A stretch of 64,000 nucleotides of DNA, taken from positions 154,360,438 to 154,424,437 of the forward strand of contig OX328123.1 of the NCBI GenBank assembly GCA_946811695.1. The letters run 5' to 3'. Of this stretch, positions 56,576 through 64,000 are shown in pieces; position 1 is the stretch's first letter; each line of letters starts with the position of its first letter. Origin of the DNA: Gonocerus acuteangulatus. Lineage: Eukaryota > Arthropoda > Insecta > Hemiptera > Coreidae. The translations under genes were made by a program, and so were the position numbers. The notes under the pieces were generated by a model. The model saw only the letters and a program-made list of their open reading frames with translations, had not been told where the DNA came from and ran no database searches.

Positions 56576-56907
56576 CCAATTAAAACGTGAGGTAAACATA
56601 GGCAAAAAACCCTTCAAGAGTAGAAAAATAACTTCATGGAAAATTGCTTTAGAACCATTTCAAAGAAAGAGAATTTAGCAAGCTTTGGAATGGCCACCGC
56701 CCACGTACCACGATTTCCTAACGTACATATAAATATACATCCCTAAACACAGTCACAAATTTGAATGGACTATCTTTTAGTGATGGATGGGTTACAAAAC
56801 GTTAAACATTTCCCTTTGACACCTGCGGCTTACATGATAAGCGGGTTTCTTCGTTACAGTAGATGCGAAAACACGCTCAAATGTAGAAACATGTAACATT
56901 ACTATAA

Positions 56908-57854
56908 AAGTCCGACTCGCAGGACCTGCATCATCTTAGCGCGGTTCCGTTCTTATCCCTAGTCTAATTTGGAAAGATTAAAATAGAAGCAGTTATTATT
57001 TTGGTTCCACCAGTCTTGAAAGGTCTTGATCTTACCTGGAAAGGTCGGCCAACACTAGAAAGGGTCCCGCTAGTTACAAGGTCTAGGAATCTTAGAAATC
57101 CATATTTCTAACAATAAATTGTTTTTGTTATTTTACTTAACCTTTTTTATTGTCAAATACATTATCCAACTATAAGCAATTAAAAAATAACAGGGAATAA
57201 AACAGTCAAAAAGAACCGTTTGAATAAACGAAATCAATTACTTTAAAGTTTTAATCACTTATTTCTCCGATTGAAATCGCCTAATTAAAATTTTCGTCAA
57301 AACCTTTTTTGTAGACCATTTAGTAAGCTTTCGAATGGTAACCTTCCGCGTCCCAAGATTGTTAACCGTTTTGGAGATATTAACGAAAGTATACAAAGTT
57401 ATCAAAACTTTTCATGTCTGTTAATAAAATATTTTATTCTAACCCTTCCTTAATTCCAAACGTAACCAAAATTTCAACATAATAGTATTGATGTAATTCA
57501 AACATGCAGAAAATGTTTCAACTGAATCCCATAATGCTAAGTACCAAAATCAAAGACAAAGAACCCTCCCTAGGAAGGACGCTTTTTCCAATTTTCTCGA
57601 AAACGGTTAAAGCTATCGCCTTAAAAACCATTTCATTCGTTTTCTTATGCCAAGAAGCCTATAAAACGAGTACCTGCAAGCATATGAAGTAAGCGGAACG
57701 ATTTTTTTCGCGCGACATTCGCTCCAAAAACAACGTTCCGGTGGGCGGATTCCGCTGGTTAACGAACTTGACCTTTCAATTAGACAAAAGATTTTCTTAC
57801 CAAATTTCATCAAAATCGGACCATTCGTCTGGCAGCTAGAGTGCGAACAGACAA

Positions 57855-57896
<42 letters not shown>

Positions 57897-58040
57897 TATA
57901 CAAATTTGAACCACCGTCATTTTCGGTCTCTAGGGGTTCTGAAACGCAAAATTTTCTAGTCGGCACTTCCGGATTGTTTCATGAGATCAACCTTATAAGC
58001 GCGGTTCCTCCCTATGAAGGGAGGGAGGAACCGCGCTAAA
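56908..58040 (+). mobile_element. Family A stem-loop element, best copy
   Basis: It starts AAGTCCGACTCGCAGGACC, with the subterminal AGCGCGGTTCC at 56938-56948. It ends with a perfect 16-bp stem, AGCGCGGTTCCTCCCT (57998-58013) and its complement (58022-58037), loop of 8, then AAAA. A TA tract is at 57856-57900. The interior is non-coding. Confidence 0.82.
57856..57900. repeat. (TA)n microsatellite in family A
   Basis: TA tract at the conserved family A position. Confidence 0.95.
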
Positions 58041-58645
58041 ATGCACAAAACACAAGTTCATTTAAAATCTGTAAAAATTAATAATGAACTAACTAACATA
58101 ATGTATGTTCAGATAATGAAATAAATAAATGATAAGGGATATTAAAAAATATTGAGGACAACGCAATCATCTAGAAAAGTTATTTAGTTGAAAAAAGCAT
58201 ATTAATTGCTGCATTTTCTCAGATGGAATGCAGCCTAGTGTCAAGGCAAGGTATTTATAAGAAGCAATGAACACTCTTGCAAAACAGGGATGCATCTAAT
58301 CGCAAAGTGCATTGTGCAACTTTAGTGTCGTTTATGAATTAACAATTCAACAAAACATCGATAAGCAGATAAAGCTCGCATTTTTTTTTTCTTCAATGCA
58401 ATCGGGAAATTTTATGGTGCTCCTTGGATATTTTCGCGAGATTCTGCAAGAGTTATCGCTTCATTCGAAAAATGATAATGTTTAGATTTTGAATTTTATG
58501 TCAGCGTCGCTCCCTCACTTCCTTAGGAGGAACCCTCCTTACGACACAGACCCGGTGATGCAATCCGGAAATGCCGAAAAGAAAATTTTACGTTTGAAGG
58601 CCCATAGATTAAGAAAATAACGGTGGTTCAAATTTGTGAAAATAT
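58041..58645. other. AT-rich stretch and a worn family A end
   Basis: Bases 58500-58640 are a diverged stem-loop end (GCTCCCTCACTTCCTTAGGA, then CAATCCGGAAATGCCG). The rest is featureless. Confidence 0.5.
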
Positions 58646-59254
58646 ATACGGATGTGTTTATTTATTTATTTCTTTGTTTGTTCCTTATACAAATCTACAC
58701 CGTTTGACCGATATTGACCAAACTTGGCACACAGGTAGGTCCTACGCTAGGTCAAAATAGTCAAATTTCAAAATTTGGTCAAAAGGTCAAAAGTATTGTT
58801 CAAGAAAAATTGGCTACACTGAACCATTCAGATTCTGAGGGCCATTTTGAATAATGTCTCACATTTATTTGTTGATGTTCTTGATAATTAGAATAACTCG
58901 AACTCATTGATGACTTTACATCATTATATAATCATTTGATGCAGTTTATTTCAATTTTATATCAACAGTCACTGTCTAACTAAGGAGCGCTGGCCTTTCT
59001 TTGATAAGAGCTATCTACTCGCAGGCTATGGTGCTGGCCTCTGTCCGATGTTATATGAAGTGCTGTGGTACTGGCCTCTGTCGGGGTTTTTTTCAGAACT
59101 GCTGTGGTGCTGGCATTATGAACTACTAGACAGATATAAACAAATTCACACCGTTTGACCGATCTCGACGTAACTGGGTATACAGGTAGACTTTGATACA
59201 GGGAGAGTCATAGGCAGAAAGTAGGTGTAGCATGGCACGCCGGGTGACAGCTAG
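58646..59254 (+). mobile_element. Helitron-like family E, uninterrupted copy
   Basis: It matches 37950-38262 joined to 39254-39551. It ends GGGTGACAGCTAG followed by T. At 58934/58935 it shows the A-T site that is occupied by a Helitron in the other copy. Confidence 0.72.
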
Positions 59255-59457
59255 TATATATATAAATACATATACACATATATAAATGTATGTGAGAATA
59301 AAAAAAAAAAAATAATCATTTCATGTTGGGATCAGCGGGAGAAATTTATGATTGATAGTGAATGGTATAGATAAGAAGGTACTCCCATTTATAAGTGAAG
59401 TTATAGTTGTTCTTCCCTTCCTATATCTTCCTCCCTCCTTTCCTACTCGTCCTTCCC

Positions 59458-59484
59458 TACAACTCCTGATATGTATATATTATT

Positions 59485-59547
<63 letters not shown>
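59458..59547. repeat. (TA)n microsatellite
   Basis: TA tract with one interruption, followed by a family B phrase (TGTCTGTTAACACGATAG) to about 59660. Confidence 0.93.
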
Positions 59548-59550
<3 letters not shown>

Positions 59551-59659
59551 TGTTAACACGATAGACGCCAGAGTATTTGTCTTTCCCAACGAAACTTGGT
59601 AAATAGCGTTCTCTTAGCAACGGATTGAACGAACTCGTTAACCACCAAAATCGTTCCAC

Positions 59660-61010
59660 CGCACACTAGGCAAAACGACTATTTTACGGCGATAAAAGTC
59701 GAAAATGTGAGTCGTCGTAGAAAGTCAATTTACGTGTAAAAACGTGCTCAAGTCTTCTATTCATTGAAAACAAAACACTTTTTTCAGCTAGTTTAACTCA
59801 AACCTGTTTAAGACAATAAGGAAGGCAACCATTGCTAGTCACTTGCTCTTCCTCTGCTTAGTCTTGTTCCAACTACGGTCTTTGTAAGGTGTGTTTTAAA
59901 AATTGTGTGCAAATTTTATAAATTCTTTTCACAAAGGATTTATTACCTAGTGGTATGATCTTTATAAATAAATAATATATATCTAATAACAGAAAGGCAC
60001 ATCAAAGAAAAAAATATATTAATGAAATTATTACTAGATTGTTCATATATTGTTGATTACTCAAGTTTGAGTAAGGTTTAAAAAAAAAGTTCCACAAAGT
60101 TCCATTTCCAAATATTTTTTTCGATAAGCCTTAAGCTTCTACTTTACTGCCTTGAGACTTTCAGCTCCCCCTTTTAATGCAAATTTAAATTTAGTTTAGG
60201 CAGTCAGATAGAAGCTGAAGAATCCGCGGCGCACAGTGGGCGAAAATCACCATTTATGTGGACAAAATTCAAAAAAATATTTACAAATCACAAATCAAAT
60301 ACTGTCTAGTATTAGTAGGATTAAGGTAAAATGTAAATATTTACTTTCTTGGACCATGAACGGGCGCGGAAGGGAATATTAATCGGACTCTAAGAAAGGG
60401 AACATTTTCCCAGTGTTTATTTCAGTTTTTTTTTCTTGTAATTACTTTTCCATTTTTTGAACAGAAACTATACGTGTTTATTTAAATTTCATGTTACCGA
60501 TGTATATGTAATTAGCCTATTGAAGTGTAGTTTACCACATGATCTACTTCAAAAACTGTCATTAGAAAATGAGGCTGACGATACTGACTCGTCAAAAGAA
60601 AATGCTGAAGGATGTTGCAGTATTGAATCAGACGATGATTGATGGATAATTCGTTTTTAGTGCATAATATAATTGTATGTATTTGTTATTATTAAAAAAA
60701 AAGAAGAAAAACAAGTCAGTACAATTACTTTTTTCTTCAAGTTGTTAGTCTATTTTTGTTATTTATTTTCGAATTATAGCCTATTTATTATTTTTTATGA
60801 ATATATGTATTATGTTCATGTAAATAATAGATGCAAACAGGTACTACTTGAAAGTTCCATAGATTTACAAAATGTTTTCCCAATTTTTATCTATTATGTC
60901 AAAGATTTTGTGTGTCTACAACATTTGTTTGTTGGATATACTAAAAACTATGGGTCAACGATTTTATTATTCATCAAGATCAATAGATGAAAATGTTAAT
61001 TTTTGTATAT
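59660..61010. other. Unassigned; possible transposon exon
   Basis: A polypyrimidine run ending in TTTTTTGAACAG at 60464 precedes an open frame to 60642 (plus) whose end is acidic and Ser-rich (ENEADDTDSSKENAEG). It looks like a last exon behind a splice acceptor, but the family is unknown. CACA-T-GGC-AAA phrases at 59662 and 60231 could be element ends. Confidence 0.3.
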
Positions 61011-61240
61011 TTATTAAGTAGTGTAGTTCCGCGCATACACAAAACTCTGGAAGGAAACTAATTACAAAATGAATCATTGAAACAGTTGCTCATTATAAAT
61101 GCAAAAGATCAGAACTATTCATGTTTTTAGTTTACTTATATAGGGTATTGTAAGCAAATTATTCAGGACTGCAGTCTACACTACCCAAATTCTGAGGAAA
61201 GTGGTTATTGATGCAGCTCCTGCGCGAAGGACTTTTCATC
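61010..61240 (-). mobile_element. Family B fragment
   Basis: It is like 29700-29918, ending GCAGCTCCTGCGCGAAGGAC. Confidence 0.65.
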
Positions 61241-61438
61241 TAGGGGTGGTACAATCGAAATTTACGTCTTAACCGTTTTAGTAGGAACCTTGTTAATTTT
61301 TCGAATCGTTTTCATGGCAGTGGATAAAATGCTGTTTTTGCATTATTTTCACAAGTGCAAACGTAACCAAAACCTACATACATACATAATACATCTTACC
61401 TATACATCTTGAATGTCCAACGCTTAAACCATTGTAAG

Positions 61439-61474
61439 GACCCGAAAGAAAAATTCTACTTTCGGGTCTTTTTT
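61439..61474 (+). repeat. Hairpin followed by T run
   Basis: GACCCGAAAG (61439-61448) pairs with CTTTCGGGTC (61459-61468), then TTTTTT. It resembles an intrinsic terminator in form, but in an insect intron it is more likely part of a MITE end. It overlaps the outer MITE at 61464. Confidence 0.6.
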
Positions 61475-62733
61475 CAAAGACCACATCCAGTTACTTTTGA
61501 AGTAGAAGTAGTGATTTTTTAAAAGTAAGGCCGCTCGTCCACTGGAACCGAAAACCTGCGAAATGAATTCGTCCGAATTCGGACGAATACGCACGAACAA
61601 TCCAAACACGAGGTTCCATCTTGGACCGCGTCCATTGGGCCCATATCGTTCGTCCGAATTCGTCCGAAGTGCGGACCGATCCCATTCTGCTGGGATTTAT
61701 AGTTGCGAAAAGGCGCGAATAGTCATGGACTGTGAGTACGACCCATCAAGTCTACTGCGAATTCGGACGAACACTGAGGCAATGGTCGAGAGGCATTCGC
61801 ACGAATTCGGACGAACGCCGTTAGTCCGAATTCGTCCGAACTGGTCCGAAGTGAGAACCGATCCCATCCTGCTGGGATTTATAGTTGCGAAAAGGCGCGA
61901 ATAGTCATGGACTGTGAGTACGAGCCATCATGTCTACTGTGAATTCGGACGAACACTGAGGCAATGGACGAGAAGCATTCGCACGAATTCGGACGAACGC
62001 CGTTAGTCCGAATTCGTTGCTTCGCAGTTCGCAGCAGTTTCTGTTCCAGTGGAAGACCGGCCTTACTTGTACTCGCTGAGCTTACTGATTAGCTTACAGG
62101 TTCTTTGCTGGTTATCTATTACTTCTTGACACGTTATCACCATATTACATAATGGCAAGCAATATTTATTAATAAAAAGGTTAATACGATCGAAATCAAT
62201 AGTAATTTAAAAATAGTTATCAAGCATTAAAGTTAACTGTTTTGCATAAACAATGATATTTGTAAACAAACATATTTTATTTCTTTTTTCCCCTCTCTTT
62301 TCGGTTATTTTACAATTATTTAGCATTATGGGCGTACTTGCTATGCGTCTCCGCTCGCTCAAATAGATATCAAAACTCTAGTCAATCCAACTCGTTAAAA
62401 TGAATAGAATTCTATTAATTGTAGCGACTCTAGTCAATCCAACGCGCTAAAAATAATAGAATTCTATTAATTTTTGCGAGTAAGAAACCAATCGCTTTTT
62501 CCTGGTCAGGAGCGAACTAATTGTAAAAGATCCATTTTTTCTCACTAACATAAACAGAGCTTTTTCACAAACAAACGCTAATTCATTGTTACTTTCCTCC
62601 CAGCAAGAACCAATACAATTGATCATAGAATTCCTCCAATAGAAATGCAAAGGAGTTATGTCCATGCACTAAATCACTGTTAAAATCACTACTGTTACTT
62701 CAAAAGTAACTGGATGTGGTCTTCGAAAAAGTA
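61464..62733. mobile_element. Outer inverted-repeat element with a nested MITE
   Basis: AAGACCACATCCAGTTACTT and its flanks near 61475-61520 are inverted at 62683-62733. The interior includes a 53-bp direct duplication (CTCTAGTCAATCCAAC at about 62378 and 62430). An inner MITE has inserted near the left arm. Confidence 0.75.
61523..62068. mobile_element. Inner MITE with AAGTAAGGCCG ends
   Basis: AAGTAAGGCCG...TCCACTGGAAC at the left and its inverse at 62044-62068 are the termini. Inside, a ~182-bp block is duplicated (61675 and 61857), and GAATTCGGACGAAC or its complement GTTCGTCCGAATTC occurs many times. It is GC-richer than its surroundings. Confidence 0.82.
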
Positions 62734-63380
62734 CCCCTACTTTCTCTTTTGTGTAAAAGTAAAAGATATTACGTAGTCTTATTTTATTTAACACAATGAA
62801 TAATAGTCTACTGGACGTCGTATCCTATGCATTTTTGTTTAAACGTCATCGAAATCGGACACTGTTGATGGTAGAGCACAAATACGTATATTTATGTAAA
62901 AACAACTTTGAGCCACCCGTCTTTTTGTGACCTAAAGATTCTGAAACGCCAAATATTTCTCCCTTTAGATCTTGTGGATGCCTGCTCAGATGGGAGGGTT
63001 TTGCTCCTTATGGGGAAAGAGGAATCGTGCTAAAAGTAGGCAGCTATCTGTACCTCCAGGGCTGTTATCAATTTAGAGTATTTGGTTTATTATATAAATA
63101 TGAGTATTGTTCTATCAATATTTGTGGACTAGCAGTAGATTAGAAAGGATGAAATCTAATCTACAAATGATTGAGTGTTAAGCAAAATATTCTCAATGCT
63201 CGAATTCCTATTACACTCTAGAGAGAATTTTGGATTGTTAAGTACGATTGTTTACTTCTACCGTACATAAATATTGGTGTAAAAACCTTCAAGAAGTTTT
63301 AATAACATAGACACAATATTTCTGTATGTTGCGGATTAAAAATTTTTAAATTATACGATTACAGAAAGGTAGGTTCTTAC
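62734..63380. other. Intron next to exon 1, with a worn family A end
   Basis: Bases 62825-63035 resemble the family A stem-loop end (CATCGAAATCGGACACTGTT ... GGGAGGGTTTTGCTCC ... AGGAATCGTGCTAAAAG). The rest (63036-63380) is plain AT-rich intron leading to the exon 1 donor. Confidence 0.5.
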
Positions 63381-63420
63381 CGAAATAAACAGGCTTCTCA
63401 CACTTGGGACAGTTCGGCAT
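63381..63420 (-). CDS. CRIP1: CRIP-type LIM protein, coding exon 1
   Basis: This exon opens a small single-LIM-domain protein of the cysteine-rich intestinal protein (CRIP) family. Such proteins are zinc-binding cytoplasmic or nuclear adaptors of about 77 residues. The 40-nt coding part encodes MPNCPKCEKPVYF plus one base of the next codon. Cys4 and Cys7 form the first CxxC zinc pair. The exon ends in G followed by the donor gtaagaac (63380 downward), a strong phase-1 splice site. Joined to the exon at 3429-3581 it restores an alanine codon and the family sequence [15 protein letters not shown]. The start is the only ATG at the family's usual N-terminus. CRIP rather than muscle LIM protein fits better because only one compact LIM domain starts at residue 4. 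The family call is firm; orthology to vertebrate CRIP1 in particular is not proven. Confidence 0.9.
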
Positions 63421-63630
63421 GATTTAGAGCAGATGATGTCTACCCGGAAGGATGAAGCAGTGGCGTAGCTGATGAGAAGATGTTATGGTGACCCGTAACA
63501 CCGATGGTATCTGACTGACTGAACCGGTCCGTGCTGAGGAGCGGGTACCTCCCACCACTCTCAGATAGCTTACAAGTGCTCTCTGCTCTCCCATTCGGCC
63601 AAGGTATCACTATACAGCATTCCTTCTGCA
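63421..63630 (-). promoter_or_regulatory. Probable 5' leader and core promoter of the CRIP gene
   Basis: This is the unique-looking sequence upstream of the CRIP start codon, with more balanced base composition than the intron. On the minus strand, three overlapping TCAGTC-type steps at 63511-63522 match the arthropod initiator consensus TCAKTY. A TATAGTG run lies near 63606-63613. Which one sets the transcription start cannot be told from sequence. No splice acceptor is evident, so the leader may be continuous with exon 1. Confidence 0.35.
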
Positions 63631-63906
63631 CATGGGCGTAAATAGAAAATAATTTCGGGGGGGGGGGGGCGGAGGTCTGAGACCATTCCCGAGGTATGGA
63701 ATACTAACAATTTAGAACTCGGAATAGTTTTAACCTACTAAAACGCTATTACACCCAAAATAAAATACTTTTCATGAACTAAGTGATCTTATTTAATTTA
63801 TTTTTAAGGGTTTATGACACATTTTTACCGATCAAATCAAAATTTCGGGGGGGGGGGGGGGGAGGCTGCAGCCCCCTCAGCCCCCCCCCCCTTATATACG
63901 CCCATG
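63631..63906. mobile_element. MITE with CATGGGCGTA ends and G/C runs
   Basis: CATGGGCGTAAATAG at the left and TATATACGCCCATG at the right are inverted. Long G or C runs lie inside both ends. It is about 276 bp and lies just upstream of the CRIP leader, so it could affect its promoter. Confidence 0.8.
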
Positions 63907-64000
63907 ATTCAGCGTTCGGATGGTTCCATCTCTAGGTGATTTCTTTTAAAGGGTTTCCTTCTTCCCTCCATAGGGAGGAAACTCGCTTATGACGTCGGCC
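63907..64000 (-). mobile_element. Family A stem-loop end at the window edge
   Basis: GGTTTCCTTCTTCCCTCCAT then AGGGAGGAAACTCGCTTATG is a family A hairpin. The element runs out of the window. Confidence 0.6.

Larger units (their letters stand above)
3582..63380 (-). other. Giant first intron of the CRIP-type gene
   Basis: The two exons match one protein in order, strand and phase, so the 59,799 bases between them are one intron. It has a consensus donor (gtaag) and acceptor (ctag). It holds no other recognisable host gene, only transposons, satellites and simple repeats, on both strands. The part left of 3429 is the beginning of intron 2. Confidence 0.85.

Noticed and set aside
61439..61474. 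Rho-independent terminator
   Set aside because: The form fits, but this is a nuclear intron and the hairpin lies at a MITE border.

Overview
The window looks like AT-rich animal nuclear DNA, most likely insect. The support is a spliced LIM-domain gene, a Jockey-type LINE with an arthropod-like layout, Helitron ends of the kind common in arthropods, hAT and mariner relics, Penelope-like motifs and many (TA)n tracts. I cannot name the species. A hemipteran is a guess.

Only one host gene is visible, on the minus strand: a CRIP-type single-LIM protein. Exon 1 (63381-63420) and exon 2 (3429-3581) lie at opposite ends of the window. They join in frame across a first intron of about 59.8 kb, so almost everything here is intron. 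The last roughly 12 codons and the 3' UTR lie left of base 1. The probable leader and promoter lie right of 63421.

Layout: 0-10 kb has a LINE tail, repeat fragments, a 13-copy 77-bp array, an inverted-repeat element, a tRNA-type SINE and a 1.4-kb DNA transposon with 32-bp terminal repeats. 10.9-17.3 kb is a satellite of exactly 42 units of 152 bp with a duplicated nine-unit higher-order block. 17.4-23.3 kb has an RNase H LINE tail, two 252-bp MITEs, nine 93-bp tandem copies and a foldback MITE. 23.3-28.2 kb is a full-length Jockey-type LINE with an 11-bp target duplication and one frameshift. 28.7-32 kb has two inverted copies of a stem-loop element around a 34-bp array and a 5S-derived SINE. 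32-43 kb has a truncated Jockey, a hAT element, Helitrons and a rearranged mariner-like element. 43-51 kb has two more LINE fragments, two tiny retroposons, a long hairpin and a hAT MITE. 51.7-64 kb has a 16-bp array, more stem-loop elements, nested MITEs and exon 1.

Two abundant families (here A and B) share one layout: a subterminal TTAGC motif at one end, a (TA)n tract inside and a GC-rich stem-loop at the other end. This resembles Helentron-associated elements (HINE/DINE-1 type); that assignment is inference.

The most interesting system is a shared 3' stem-loop. It ends two RNase H LINEs, a tRNA-headed SINE, a 5S-headed SINE and two ~55-bp insertions that consist of little else. The stems differ in sequence but stay paired, as expected if LINE reverse transcriptase recognises this hairpin and SINEs exploit it. 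No tRNA gene, rRNA operon or CRISPR array was seen.
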